Origin: Acanthopleura granulata | Lineage: Eukaryota; Mollusca; Polyplacophora; Chitonida; Chitonidae | Assembly: GCA_016165875.1 (NCBI GenBank) | Contig: JABBOT010000005.1 | Span: 30,461,943-30,525,942, forward strand | Direction: 5' to 3' | Length of the DNA stretch: 64,000 nt | Part shown: one piece after another, positions 12,113 through 25,046 of the stretch | Numbering within the stretch: the stretch's first letter is position 1 | How the letters are laid out: the number at the start of each line of letters is the position of its first letter | The notes under the pieces: model-generated | What the model was told of the DNA's origin: nothing | Databases searched by the model: none | Seen by the model: only the letters and a program-made list of their open reading frames with translations | Made by a program: the position numbers and the translations under genes

Positions 12113-13684
12113 TTTTGTTTTAAAGACTTCTAAGGAAATCTGAGAGCACTCCACATAAATTTTTGGAAGAAAATAAGGTCGAATTATGGGTGGGTGGAGT
12201 GGGAGGGGGGTGAAGGCATACACAGACGAAGAAGTTCTTGGTTAATAATTAACTGATGATCCATGGGCATGGCGTAAAATCATTTTAATCAGAAAAATAA
12301 ATGTTCACTATACTTACAGCTCCTGCCGAAGAAATGCCGAAAAAAATCCTATTGGATAGGGGCTTCTTTCACATAAATAAGCACGAAATCTACACATTAG
12401 TATTCATGTTTTTTTTTTCCTTTTTTTCTTTTTGTTTTAGGTGCATGTGTTGTTCAGCCCATATGAATTAAAATAATAGCAAATTTATTTCAATATTTCA
12501 CTGCAAAATTTTTGATTGCTTATTGCCAATCTTAATCAAATGATTCAAACCAATCTGACCTCGCATTAACATCTGCTAAAGTTACAAAGATAAAAGGGAA
12601 CTAAAATCTAGGATTGTAACCTTACTGAATATCTGAATAAAATTGAAGTGAAAAAAGAGAAAAAGTTTCATATATTCATTCAAGACAGCACATTTCATGA
12701 GAAAGTCTGAACTACATTCATGGGTTTGAAGAATGAACAACAGTATGTTTTGCAATTTGAAATAATTAATCTCTTTCAAATACAATTGAGACCACAGAAT
12801 AAAGCGAGAGAGTGTTTTGTGTTCTGACCATATGTTTGAAAAAAATAGCTGAGACACAGTGTAAAAACTGTAAATATTTTGTTTTCCTATATTTTTGTAG
12901 AAATAAAAGTACGGGCACTGACCTGCTACATGGATATCAATGTATTTAAAGTACGACGTTCAACCACAAGCACTCACTCACTCACTCATAAGAATGCCAC
13001 AAATACTAAATAGGCATGTTCCAAATGCACTGTACATCACATATTTAAAACCTTTGCCTTGACAGAAAACATGTAGTTCAGAAGTGGAAGTAAAATAATT
13101 TTTCTAACACAATGGATTTAATACTGCTAATAATAAGCAAATTATGCACAGGCCACAGCAATAGAGACATGTTTCAGATCTGAATCAATAGCAAACTGCA
13201 TTGCAATAATGTTAAGCTACCGGATCACAACTTGTCTTCGCTGGGCAGACTCAAGCCGCCAGCATGCATGCAGTGCGAGGTGGGTCAGCGGGTGCACATA
13301 CACACGATCTCCTCAGTAATTTAAAATCTAATATTTGAAGTCAATGTTTGTAGGTGTAAATAATATACTTTCGAATAACACGGCAAATTTCTTTTACTTG
13401 TCAGCTATAAACATTTGTCATCAACAGGCTTCTTTTGTGTGGCCTATGTTCTGTTTCGTAATGTATGTCTTGTTTTCAAACGGTAAAAAGTCTCTGATTA
13501 CATGAATACTCATGAACATATTCACGTTCAGTAAAACGCGATCTCCCGATGATTAGACGATGTTTAAATGAGTTAACATTAAAATTAATAGACGAGAGTG
13601 ATATTCACACGAGCTAGAGCTGCATAACTTCTATATACCTGTGTACTTATTTACTTTTGTTTGTTTTTTTATACGCCGATGTAG
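12113..13684. other. Intergenic stretch with a SINE family 2 tail fragment
   Basis: Mostly featureless AT-rich DNA. At about 12937-12990 is GTACGACGTTCAACCACAAG followed by four CACT units and CATAAG, which matches the 3' tail of SINE family 2 in plus orientation. The rest of that SINE is not recognisable. Confidence 0.5.
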
Positions 13685-14115
13685 AAAAATCAGAATTATC
13701 TGACAGAGAAACTAGGGCTATCTGATAAGGAAACCAGCGTTAACTTACAAGGACGTTGGAGTTATTCGACGAGGAAAGCAGAGTTATTTGACATAGAAAA
13801 CCACAGTTATCTGAAAACACAACAATTTTTTCCCGCGAGGAAACCAGACAAACAGACTTCTCCGACATGACACCAGAAGTAAAACAGACTTCTTAAAGTA
13901 GGAAACCGGAGTTATCTCAAAAGTAAATCAAATTACCCTACAATCGAACCGGAGTTATCCAGGAAGGCAAACACAGTTTTCGGACAAGAAAAGCAGACTT
14001 CGTCAACAAAGGAACGGGAGTTGCCCGACATGGAAACCGAAAAAACTATTTTCCGACAGAAAACCAGACTTCTCAAGAAAACCACAGTTATCTGACTAGA
14101 AGACTGTTTGCCTCC
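13685..14115. repeat. Degenerate short tandem repeat (GAGTTATCTGACAAGGAAAC type)
   Basis: Variants of a unit built around AGTTATCTGAC and GGAAACCAGA recur irregularly every roughly 25-35 bp for over 400 bp. Individual units are strongly diverged. It abuts the 48 bp minisatellite at 14146. Confidence 0.6.
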
Positions 14116-14145
14116 GTGAGAAGAGCAGAGTGTTTTATAGCAGTT

Positions 14146-14376
14146 GTCAGATTTTCCTTTATCCAGTCTTTTCATTGTTTTATTTTATGATATGTCAGAT
14201 TTTCCTTTATCCAGTGTTTTCATTGTTTTATTTCATGATTTGTCAGATTTTTCCTTATCCAGTCTTTTCTTTGTTTTATTGGAGGATTTGTCAGGTTTTC
14301 TTTTATCTAGTCTCTTCAATGCTTTATTTGATGATTGTCAGATTTTCCATTCCTTTGATTGCTTTATTTAATGATT
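14146..14376. repeat. 48 bp minisatellite, four full units and one partial
   Basis: Units begin at GTCAG at 14146, 14194, 14242, 14290 and 14337. The first three are exactly 48 bp, the fourth 47 bp, and the fifth is truncated at about 40 bp. Because 48 is a multiple of three, overlapping frames stay open and read as a 16-residue repeated peptide. I take that as chance, since two frames do it at once. Confidence 0.9.
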
Positions 14377-15976
14377 CGGTTTTGCATACGGCGACCGCAG
14401 TCAGGTTTGCAGATGGTGGAGACCCAAGATTCCACCCTTGACAAAGCAAAGACGAACCCTCACGCCAGGGCCAATACAGGAAATGGCGGATTCGAGCCGA
14501 CGACATCATCTTCACCGATCCATCGGCTTTGACGAGACCGACAGCAATAGGTTAGGCCTGTAAGGCAGCGAGGGGAGACCATGGCCCTATATCGAAATGT
14601 ACAAACCACCTATATTCTTACTCAAGGACCCTTTAAGACTGCAAAGATTCACTTACTTGTATATACAGCCAAACATGGCACGGCATTCCTAAAACAAATG
14701 AAGGCTTACTCCTCCGCTTTGACGGTCACTGCCATCAAGTATTCAAAAGACGACTAATGTAAGCCTACGTCAAACATGTTGTGAAAAAAAACAAGACTGT
14801 TTTTAGAATGATTTAATGTGTACTAATTGAAGTACGCAGGTTATTAAATATTTCTTTAACATGCTATCATGTTTGATGCACCAGTGTAGCCAATACAGCC
14901 TAAAATGAAGCATAAAAATAGACAAAATGTATGGCTGGAGATAAAACTATGTTGTATTGCTATGTTGTCCGTGCCTGGTTGTCACAAGTAGTAACCAAAA
15001 TCTACATTTAAATTTACTCTTTTGAATAAATTTAGATCCGGAATTCGGATACGTATACCTGTCAAGTGACTCAAAATTGCAAAACTCTTGGGCAAAGCCC
15101 TCACATAATAGATCATACAGAAGTATGGTCACTATGATGATTAAACCGATGCCAAACACTAATACATCCGTTGACCGACCTCTACCCCATCAGTATCATC
15201 TATATTTCATAAAGGAATCCTTGTCACGTCCAGAATCTATCAGCGCTGTATTTGCATATAAACAAGGAGAGATCAACCTGTATGCCCGGTTCAGAAAATA
15301 TTTGTTCGATAGTCTCCCTTACATCATGTACGGTCAACAGTCCTCCCGCTGTCTAAATTGATGCTTAAACAACTACGAAGTACGCTGGTGTAACTGCACC
15401 ATATTGTGTAAAAGATATTTAGTTCAAGTCTGGATCAAAATTAATTTATGATGTTTTTAAATAGGTGCATTCATATATGTACCGTCTCATGATGTTTGGC
15501 CCATAAAAGATTCAATTACCGTTCAATCATTGTTCGCCCAGGAGAACAGTGGAAATATGTTGAGTAAAGTCAACATAAGAATGTCGGTACAGTTCCATAT
15601 GAACTCATTTGCTCACTAAGTATGTGAACAGTGTGATTGGTACAGAAAACATCGATCGGTACACCTGTTCAGTGCTCGGTCATGTGAAATCTCCGAAGCA
15701 TTCTACAAGCACCCACGAATTTCATATAATGGAACGAATATCATATACTGCAGTAAGAAAAACCAGTAAGAACACAGTGAATCACATCACGTATTGATAC
15801 GCTACTCTACCTGCTGAAGAGTTTTGTACTATGCAACAGCATACATAAACAGATTTATTAGCGTTTGTCATATTTTTATAATACACTGTAAAAACGAATT
15901 TCGTAAAGTCAGAAATGCCGAGCCAGTTTAAAACCACCCAGCATCACTGGCAGGCATTGCTGTTATTTACTTATGA
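14377..15976. other. Intergenic stretch with weak exon-like segments
   Basis: Mostly featureless. On the minus strand, 15348-15228 reads as an acidic helical-looking segment (contains HDVRETIEQIFSEPG) after an acceptor-like TTTAGACAG. The segment 15158-15059 reads as a hydrophobic stretch (FGIGLIIIVTILLY) ending at CAG|GTATAC. The gap between them is only 69 bp, too short for a comfortable intron, so I do not call exons. Confidence 0.25.
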
Positions 15977-15989
15977 CTAGATTGTAACG

Positions 15990-16311
15990 CAATAATTTTG
16001 GGAGGGGGGGGGGGGGTCCGAACCGTGCACCATGAAATAAAAAACCCGATCCTTTGTGTCAGTCAGTTCAGATATTTGCCTGTTGCACCGTGGTCCGAAG
16101 TGCTGACATTTTTTAGTCCAATCTTCCTGACATGCAATGTTCAAGATTCCAAGCATGACATAGTGCACGCCAAACTCTACCGTTGCTGGGCCTACCGATA
16201 CTTCAACACTACCATTAAGTTGGGTGCCATTGAAGAACGGATACCAACAGTGCCGTGTCATCTTATTCATGTGTCCATCGCGGGAATGAAACTGTGACCG
16301 AACATACTGTC
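15990..16311 (-). CDS. Candidate coding exon or relic, function unknown
   Basis: I do not recognise this protein. The minus-strand frame is open for about 105 codons, with balanced composition, two adjacent N-glycosylation sequons (NGT and NGS within PFFNGTQLNGSVEVS), scattered cysteines, and an acceptor-like TTTCTCTAGTAG just upstream. It lacks a good 3' donor and runs into a G/C homopolymer at about 16003-16016, so it may be a decayed fragment. A secreted or extracellular domain is possible but is inference only. The plus-strand frame over the same bases looks less protein-like. Confidence 0.3.
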
Positions 16312-17538
16312 CTACTAGAGAAATATATGATAACAAAAAAAACGATAAAGTGACTATTAATTAGGATAATCAAATTCAGAATTGCGCAGTGCATAATTTC
16401 GGAGCTTACCAGATGACCTGTCCGTGATTCTTTATAAAGATGAACAAGTTAATAGTTGAGGAGGTCAAGTAAGGTCCCACCTGTTCTAGGATGAACAGAT
16501 GATATGAAAAAACTCACCTGTATTCCTTATAAAGTGGAATAAAATGCTGACCGCTTATTAGACTACTAAAAGACATCTTTACAAAGGCAACATAATTCTA
16601 TTCTAGGATAGGACTGAACCCGAGTGTTCATTTTAATTGCCTCCAATTAGCAGGCCTGGTGCGTTTAAAAGCTCCATTCACACCATCCGAATTGCAGTGC
16701 CGACTTGGACATGTAAAACACAGCCAAATCGCAGATTGTTATTTCATCAAATGATACACAGCACAGATTGTCATATGTTTTGACAGATTTGCCCAGATGA
16801 TGCCGTTGCCTTAAATTACACCATCTGCATAAAGCATTTATGAGGACATCGTATGTTGTAGCACACATGATGATCAGTGCTTTGTTTTCGCAGATGGCAA
16901 GTTCCGACTCTTATACGTAGGAGTCTAGGTCGACTCGGTCACCGACTTTGTAATCTTCCAGTATAGTACGGCCATCGCAGGGACGCCGTACATAAGGAGA
17001 AGTAAGCAGTGGGGTAAGGCACACATGACCCAGGAACTTACCCCTGGGCTATGTCACGGTATACGAAGCTAGCATTCGCAGCCAAAAAACTTCCATAGTG
17101 AAACAAAATATGACCAAAAAAATACAACGGAATTCCTTAGCTAGACATTCAACATGGCCGTAAGTGCAGGTCACCTATACACGCATAGGAGCAATAAACT
17201 ACTTTCCAAGAGAAGGCTGATCTATTCAATAAGTTTAGGCACCCTCGTCCTTTCTACTATCCAGACTATCCAAACTATAAATAAAAAGTACTGGTGTTGT
17301 GGAAAGGTAGTGGAATTAGCCTTTGTCGTCGAAACTAATGATTTCCTCGGGGTCCAGTATTGTTCCTGGTATTCTCCAGCATTGTCATATACGTTTCCAG
17401 AAACTGTATATATTTAACGTTTTTTTTGAATTTGGAACACTGCATCACATGGATAACATATTAGTAAAGAAGCTGGCCATAGCGGTAAGGCGATCTATGT
17501 ACGTATATGGCCGTTCTTCCGTCTGATAAAGGGTGTTT
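16312..17538. other. Intergenic stretch; nothing recognised
   Basis: A more GC-rich patch at about 16890-17060 contains the imperfect inverted repeat TACGGCCATCG / ACGCCGTA. I could not tie it to a known element. Short ORFs here are unconvincing. Confidence 0.35.
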
Positions 17539-17780
17539 GAACGTTGTGCTTAACAATGTTTCAGTCATATGACGACGAGGTGTCCTTCTGGTGTGTGCAT
17601 ATAGTGTGTCTTCTAATGCCAGGACGAGTCCATGCCACTAAAGACACCAGACATGACACCCCACCCAGTCACATTATACTGACACCGGGCCGACAAATCT
17701 TTTTTTATTGCTGTAAGCGCTCAGTGCTGAGTGCCAAGGGAGGCAGCAACAAGTAAAAGTCTTTGGTATGACCCGACTGA
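17539..17780 (-). mobile_element. SINE family 2, copy lacking the tRNA head
   Basis: It shares TTGTGCTTAACAATGTTTC, ATGACGACGAGG, CTGGTGTGTGCATATAGTG, GACACCAGACATGACACC and CTTTGGTATGACCCGACT with the other copies. The tRNA-related head expected beyond 17780 is missing, so the element is 5'-truncated. Confidence 0.75.
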
Positions 17781-18238
17781 TTCAGAAAAGACAGTTATTT
17801 GAGAAAGGGACAGGATTTTGACAGACTGGGAGAGATTATTCAGTGTGCCACTGTTGCGTTGAAAGACCTCTAAACCATAGTGTTTTTGAGTCAGCCTTTT
17901 CGGCGGGGGAGGGGGGTGAGGAGGAGAGGCTGGAAATGCGTTGTTTTGTACAAATTGAGACCTGTTTCGGGGGCCGACCTTTTCTGATCAAAGGGTGTTT
18001 ATGTCTGCGCTCGATGCCCAACCGTGAAGTAAGTAGTATTCTATTAATTCCAGTATCTGTGGTTGTCGCGTTTAATCAAGAAATCCGCTCTTAGTGTAGT
18101 CATAAAGTGTAACAAGTATCCCGGAATGCTGAATGCAATCTTCCGCATCAAAGCCGTCTTAAAATAGGATCGACCTTTCGATGTCGCAGTTGAAACGGCG
18201 AACCTAACATCGGACATAACCATTTTATTTCCCCACTT

Positions 18239-18380
18239 TCTGGTTTTCTCACAGGCCGTGCGTGGAAGATCTGCTAGCAACCTGCGGATGGTCGTGTTCC
18301 TTCCAACAATTGTGCTGGTCGCCGTCGTATGAGTGAAATATTCTTTAGTACTTCGCGAAAGACCAATCAAATCAATAAAT
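18239..18380 (+). mobile_element. SINE family 1, 5'-truncated 3' half
   Basis: It contains GGCCGTGCGTGGAAGATC, AACCTGCGGATGGTCGTG, GCCGTCGTATGAGTGAAATA and a CAATCAAATCAATAAAT tail, all matching the family 1 3' half. The tRNA-like head is absent. Confidence 0.8.
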
Positions 18381-21300
18381 ATATGAATATTCCAGATATC
18401 ATAAGGACTCCCGGTGAAGAGTCACACCGCTGGCTCTCGGATTCGACATTTAAAAAGCCGGGTCCGCCGCATTTGATTGGTCATATCCGGATCCCTAAAA
18501 CAACTTATCCCAAATGAACGAACGCTCTATTTTATTCATATCGCAGACTTCTCTCATTGCGTATCGTGTTGAAAGTTTTGACTTTGCTCTCTGCAAATTC
18601 AAAGAAATCTGCTTTTTACAAGTTCAGGAACTTGAAAGTTCCCGTCACCACAAACGTGAGGAAAGTCTTACTAAGATAATTAGCAAAACAGTACAAGTCT
18701 AGGCACAGTGTCCACAAATGTATTACAGCAGATACGTTTATGACTGATTAGATCTGTATTTAATACGGGGATGACCTCGATTCATACAGGTAAAATCTTC
18801 ACGCATGGCAAATTCTCCTATTGTCCAAATCATAAAGATGTGGTCAATACGCATAAAACAGGCACAGATTAGTAAGGAACAGTTGCCAGAACCTGACGTT
18901 TCAATGGGGCTCTCTGGCCCTCTATATACTAAGGGAAACAAATCATGTAACTCATAAAACAGCATTGTCCTCAACCTACATCGGTAATGATACAAGTGAT
19001 TACAACAACGTAACAAGTGACATTAATAGATCAAAGCTGACATTGTTATTCAAACAACCAATATTCACTGCTGCTTTAACAGGTACAAAGTTTGCTTCCC
19101 TTTGCAGATCTAGGCGTCGAAACAGATATTCGTATACCATGCAGCCGTCAACCAAATTTGGCTGTTACAGTGGTTTCCAAAACTACCCACGTATTACATT
19201 AGGACGGATTCCTGCGAAGTGAAGCAGTCAGTAGTTTTGAATGAGGACGGAAAGACGCAAGGATTGTTCTGAGAGGATGATTAAAAATGCCTCCAAATCG
19301 TGTACCACGGCACCGTTACCGTTACTAATGTTCTGAAAAAGGGCTAAAGCGTTTGACTATTATAGTGATGTAATCCGTCATGAATATGAGGTCAAAAGGA
19401 ATTAGATTGGCCAAGAGCTTCATGTGCTACAGAGCTAATTACTTATTTCTATATTTGATTAGTGTTTAAACGCCGTTTTAGAATTTTCAAGTGGTCGGGT
19501 TTACTGGTGAAGGAAATCGCGATCGCAGTGTGTAAACCACCGATCCTCACTCGTTCTTGACAAATAAAACTACCTATCTTCTTTGCCGATACACCGTGAC
19601 TCCCCCACTGTTAAGTCAATTTAATACAACGTCATCTTCCCATTGGTTAAATTAATGTTATTATAAACTGTTTCATTGTATTATTTCCTCATATGTACAC
19701 GGAAATTCCGTTCATGTAGCGTGACATAAATAAAATGTGTCTAAAATAAAACCACTTACATGTATCCGTACATGTATTACCTGTATTGGAACAACCACTG
19801 TCACTAATGACTACGTCAGACTAGAACCTTGCTCTTTGTCCCTGTTTTAATGAGACGGACAAAATGTACGAACCTTGCAGGAGGAGTAAGTGGAAAAACA
19901 GCGACCTAGTCTTCAATGATTATGATGGAGAGTAAACAGATGGAACCCTACACAAGGTCTTTCGTCACAGGGTCAGATGTTTTGCGCTGATTAAATTAGG
20001 AACACTGTGAACGGATAGTTCCGATCGACAAAAACATGGCAGAGGGATATTCTGACAGCGATAAATGTGACCTGGATGCCGTGCTTCAAACAAAAAGGGC
20101 CATCAGTTTCCAGGGAGTAGATAGGTTATCCTAAGAATATATTGGAAACCTCTTAAAGGATAAAAAATTTGCCTGGAAACCTTTGACACTGATCTTGATA
20201 ACGTAATTATTGGTTAAATGGCTTTGGGTCGGATGTGGTAATAGTGCCCCTGGGACATTTCCGTTTTAGACAAGCCAAAAATGTGTACTATATTCTGTTT
20301 TCCCCGGCAGCTACAGGGCAAACCATACCTGCAAAGAAACTACAATGACCAATGAATGACAATAGACGTTTAATGGCTTGTAGCCCATCATTGAGTATCT
20401 TTTGAATAAAACGGTTAGAAAAAATGTGTAGGCTTAAGTGAAATTGCATTATCCGAACTTGACAGTCTTGCCTGATAGCCTAATAGAATAGCCTGACTGT
20501 ACCATCGTCTCATATGTAAATATGTAACTCCCTGCAGAATGGGCCTTTCATGCTGCCAAAACAAATCAGCACCAAGCTGTGGAAAAACACACAAACCTAT
20601 GCGTTTACAGTGCAATGTTTGTGTATTACGTCACAGCATATCGAGCACAAACACGCGGAACAACACGAGTTATCACAACAGACAAAAAAATGATAGAAAA
20701 CGACGGATTTGTGTCCAAGCAGGAGTATCTAACAATCACTAACGTGCATAATTCAAACTTTGCTTGCAAACACTATAAATAATTTACCATAGACCTGAGC
20801 GCAGTCCAGCTAAAAGAAAAAAAATTAATGAAATGCACACTTGACCACCTGCAACCGGAGACGAGGCTTATTGCAAAGCGGTACCAAGGGTATATTGTAA
20901 TGCAAATGATTTACGCTGTAGGATGGCCGCGGGGTGCATTTAAGCCGGCCATTTCCATTCCCGTTATTACTTGGAAAACAAAGACTGGCACAGGAGGTAG
21001 AGCATATATGATTCAACAGAATCGTTCAGCATGATAAGTATTTGAGTAGAAAGCCACCTGCGCAGCTTAGGGAAGAATGCGTTTCACACATATGATTTAT
21101 GTGCGCAAAAGGAAATTGCACAAGAATTCATTCGAGTTCCAGATAAAGGAAGATGACGCCGAACAGAAAAAGGCGCTACTTGTTCTTGGATCATATGGAT
21201 GGAAACCAGCCTTGTCTCAGCCCTATACAGACTCCTTGCTAGATAAGGCCTTTAACGAACAGAAAACCAGCCTAGCGAGACACATAAATATTGTGGAAGC

Positions 21301-22732
21301 AAAAAAAGAAATGCATCTTGCTATAGGTTGTTTTCGCCTGACTGTCCCGAGTAAACTGTCTCAGCTTAAAAGAACTCACTAGAGAGTACACATCTTCTCA
21401 GTTCGCACTTATTCCAAATATGCTTCCCATTATGTTCTGGTGTTTTGTTCCCGTGTGGTGTTACGGTGGATATTTTGGACCATATTAAACAGGATGAAAC
21501 AGGGGTGTCACACATCCTTTTTAGCTGCTAAACATGCTCTGATCTCTCTACGTTTACGTTCTACGTGAATATATATATATAGGACAACACCTGTGTCTCT
21601 ATTTCATGTAGAAATATAACAGTTACAGCATGTTTAGCCTTTCAGATGATGCGTATTTTGTTTAAATGTGGTATGTTCTTTTAAGGTTCTGTCCCGCATA
21701 GTTAAAACCCTATAATCTAAGTAGTTATAGCCCAGGCACGATGTGTCTAGATAACAGTTGTTATGCAACAACTAGGAAATTACCCAGCCTGAGTGTTCGG
21801 TGGAGATATAAAGTACATTGTTGCTTCAAAATATATGGTTGATTGGTTGATTAATTGATTCATCTTTTTATTCACAAACACCAGTGACGTCAGGAGTTAC
21901 CTCGAAAATATTGTTAAAAAACCTTACATAAACGCTTTGGGACGTAAACTAAGTATACTGAAATGCAATCTAACAGCGGTAGCCCAGGTATCCGCTATAT
22001 CCATACAGAACCATATGTAATTAAGTCCACCTATCAATTTCACAGAAGATTCTTCCTATATTTTAGAAAGTTTTTATTTAACAGAATGCAGCTGCATTTA
22101 AACATACCTTCAACGGTTAATCTTACCAAGTGAAAGAACCAACTCAGTTATCTGTTCCTTTATAGGTGTCATCTGTGAGGAAGTTTAGTGGAAGCGTGAT
22201 GCATTGGATTTCCAACTACTAGTAATATTTCCCACATCACACCAAGAAACGCATTTATTTACACTTTCACAAGAACAATGGGTGCTTTCAGAATATTTCT
22301 CCCGGCTTTGAATTTCTCGGTTTCTCCCATTGCCGCTGTTAACACGTGATGTGTGGTGCTGGCACAGAATGTTAACGTCAGATAATGTCACATAACATTA
22401 TTAGATTGTCAATTACTTAAGGCCTCAGCGAAACATCCATGGCATGCATCACATCCATTTGCCATCATCTGTACATGTGACTTAATCTAATTGGGCAGCG
22501 GAAATAATTTTAATATCTAGAACTCTGCTACGTCAGTTGTTTAGAAAAGTTGTAGATAAACCGTGTGTAACCCTTTATGATTTGTGTGTTTCTCACCTGA
22601 ACTACCAAAGGCGTATTGAATCATGAACGAACATACACCTATGGCTGAGGGCTAATTAGCTCAAGTACACATTTGGAATTATCCCTTGTATATGCCAGTA
22701 TAGATGGCACTTGCTATAAACTATTGAATAAT
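18381..22732. other. Intergenic stretch; nothing firmly recognised
   Basis: A plus-strand open frame at 21077-21382 has a charged, somewhat protein-like composition but no family signature or splice context. A short match to the 26.2/62.9 kb dispersed repeat (GCAGCCGTCAACCAAATT) lies at about 19130-19172. Confidence 0.35.
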
Positions 22733-23003
22733 GGGGGCCTTCGTGGCTCAGTCGGTTAGCGCAATATCCCAGCGCAATCACCCAGAAGCCTCCCACCAAT
22801 GTGGTCGCTGTGAGTTCAAGCCCATCTGATGCTGGCTTCCTCTCCGGCCGTGCGTGGGAAGGTCTGCCAGCAACCTACGGATGGTTGTGGGTTTCCCCAG
22901 GGCTCTGCCCGGTTTCCTCTCACCATAATGCTAGACGCCGTCGTATATGTGAAATATTCTTGAGTACGGCGTAAGACATCAGTCAAATAAATAAATAAAT
23001 AAT
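22733..23003 (+). mobile_element. SINE family 1, best full-length copy
   Basis: A tRNA-derived SINE of about 270 bp. The A box TGGCTCAGTCGG is at 22744-22755 and the B box GAGTTCAAGCC at 22812-22822. The body contains CTTCCTCTCCGGCCGTGCGT and GGATGGTTGTGGGTTTCCCC. The conserved 3' domain contains GCCGTCGTATATGTGAAATA and TTGAGTACGGCGTAAGACAT, followed by an (AATA)n tail. Other copies lie near 44.2 and 60.8 kb. Confidence 0.9.
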
Positions 23004-23104
23004 GAATTGCAGTTAGAATAAAAAGCATCGATGACTTAACACGTTAGCTCACCTGTATAAAGCTGAACAGAATGACGTATTACAACGGCTTGAAGTCTAA
23101 GGTA

Positions 23105-23181
23105 ACCATCTTATTTATTCATTTCATTTCAACGACGTGCTCACAAATATTTCACTCATGCATGGCGCTCAGGTTATTAGT
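23105..23181 (-). repeat. SINE family 1-like 3' end, diverged
   Basis: CTTATTTATTCATTTCATTT followed by ACGACGTGCTCACAAATATT and GGCGCTCAGGTTATTAGTG resembles the reverse complement of the family 1 tail and the fragment at the window's left edge. The 5' limit is unclear. Confidence 0.45.
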
Positions 23182-24146
23182 GTAATGAATGATCATGGCT
23201 TAACGATATCAGTGGGTGATACCGGAGTATACAGGGTAACCACCTTAAGACTTTTCTTAAATTTACCTGTGAATTATATGATTGATTAAAGTGAAAGAGG
23301 GCGCTTGTTCTAAGGACGATATTATGTTCATTTCGGAAAAGTTTTTGTCTAACAACTACTATAACTATGACAGTGGAAACTGACATCTGTCTGGGCTGTA
23401 ACGTAATTTTTCCAAGCGCGGTACACTATTGTCACCTGAGACTGCAATAAGCTGCTAGAATTGTGGTTGAAACTTAAGTATACATGTAAGTTTGTAACAC
23501 TAAATGATCAAGAGGTTAATTTGGGGCTCACAGCGACCATGCTATGGCGATGGCTAATACTGTGTAGGTCTAGCGGTTAACCCAGGCTATCCTGACGACC
23601 ACTGCACCTGTGGGTAACTTCATCTGACACGGTATCAGAGACATCGCAGTGTAATTAGAGGCCATCTCTAGGTCAGCCATTTGATACATTTGTACATAAA
23701 TTAAATGTCACAGTTGATAACACCCATAACTAAATCCATACATATATGGAATGTGTTATATATCCACGGTTGTGTAATATTGCTCACGTGCTCATTGCTG
23801 AAGCTTAAGGCTGTCCTGTAGTAACAATTGTGCAGTATTCGTGTCTTCTGGTAGCAATGTGTGTGTGTGGGGGGGGGGGGGTATTCTTTGAGCGGTTGAG
23901 CCAATAAAAGAAAAAATCATTGATCGTTTAACGATGTTTGCTGATCTTACATCTGTGGTTATGTATGAGTGACGGGAAGTACGGAAATATTTCCCCAGAG
24001 GTAAATGAAAAATACACTGAAAAGGAGGTGAAATGGTTGAAAATAAACCTGTTTATGCTCTCGCCATATTACCATTTATCATGCCCTAGTAAGGAGCTTA
24101 TCGTACTCTGTGCCTCTTGACTCCTTTTGTATTGTACGTATATTTG
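23182..24146. other. Intergenic stretch with a GT/G homopolymer tract
   Basis: GTGTGTGTG followed by a run of about 13 G lies at about 23860-23881. Nothing else recognised. Confidence 0.4.
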
Positions 24147-24451
24147 GGTTTTACGTCGTACTTAACCATTTTCAGTCATTTGATGACGAGGAGTCCTTAG
24201 AACCTGTAAATTTTCTGTGTCTTCTCTTGGCAGAGTGAGTCCATGCCACTAAAGTGCCGCTGTCACTGGAACATCATGCCGAAGACACTAGACATGACAA
24301 CCAACCTAGTCACACTATACTGACGCCGGACGACCAGTTCTGTTTCCACGCTCTAAAATCTCAGTGCTAAGAGTCATTTTTAAAGTATTTGGTGTGACCC
24401 GACCAGGGATTGATCGAGGCGAACGTTCTAACCACCAGGCCACCGAGGCGG
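24147..24451 (-). mobile_element. SINE family 2, near full-length copy
   Basis: It shares TTTTACGTCGTACTTAACCA, ATGACGAGGAGTCCTT, GCCGAAGACACTAGACATGA and GTGTGACCCGACCAGGGATT with the other copies. The minus-strand tRNA-like head at about 24451-24400 includes CCGCCTCGGTGGCCTGGTGG. The minus-strand ORF at 24315-24545 is simply this SINE head read as protein. Confidence 0.8.
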
Positions 24452-25046
24452 TCTGGTTATCTTGTAGTTGATGGCTATATTGACACTCTCTGTCCTCCGT
24501 ATAAATGCAGTCAGTACGGACAATTTTTGTCATAATTCCCATCAAATGTCAAAAGCAGGGGCAAAAAAGAGAAGCAGGACAATATAGCTTGATAAGGGTA
24601 CTAGCGTCTCCCGCTTAATGAGTTTTGTTCCCCTAGGGATTTGCAATGTGGCTTATTGTTTCAGTTTTCATCGGACAGACCAAGTTCATCAAGTAAGTCC
24701 AATGATAAAGTAAAGTCGAGGTACGGAAATGACAAACTACAGTGTCCTCAGGGAGAAAAGATAGGCGCATTAACACAAATTTGCAGAGAAAGATGAGAAT
24801 TATCGGCTTTTACACTGTCATATTGATTTCGTTATGCAGAAGGAATTAAGCTGAGTAGTTGACTGCTGGTTATATATAAATGCCTGTATGAACGTGGAAA
24901 AGGGATGACCCATAAGGCTGTGACTAATAAGAGCTACTGCACTGTTTAACGGATCAGTTTCCATTTCCAGTTCCATGAACTGCATCCTGACAACTCTGAG
25001 TAATGGTAAAAGTTGTTTATGTATAATAAAACCAAGCCCATCTTAC
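24452..25046. other. Intergenic or intronic stretch; nothing recognised
   Basis: AT-rich and without coding-like frames. It would be the intron following the candidate exon at 25047 if that exon is real. Confidence 0.35.

Noticed and set aside
14130..14441. Repeated 16-residue hydrophobic peptide ORFs
   Set aside because: They result from a 48 bp minisatellite, and two frames are open simultaneously.
15990..16020. G homopolymer runs here and at 23.87, 35.22 (as C), 58.6 and 61.8 kb (as C) as functional quadruplex sites
   Set aside because: These are single uninterrupted runs, commonly length-variable or assembly-sensitive, with no link to a promoter or gene.
22733..22830. A tRNA gene
   Set aside because: The A and B boxes belong to a SINE head. 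The sequence does not fold into a cloverleaf with proper arms and is followed by the SINE body.
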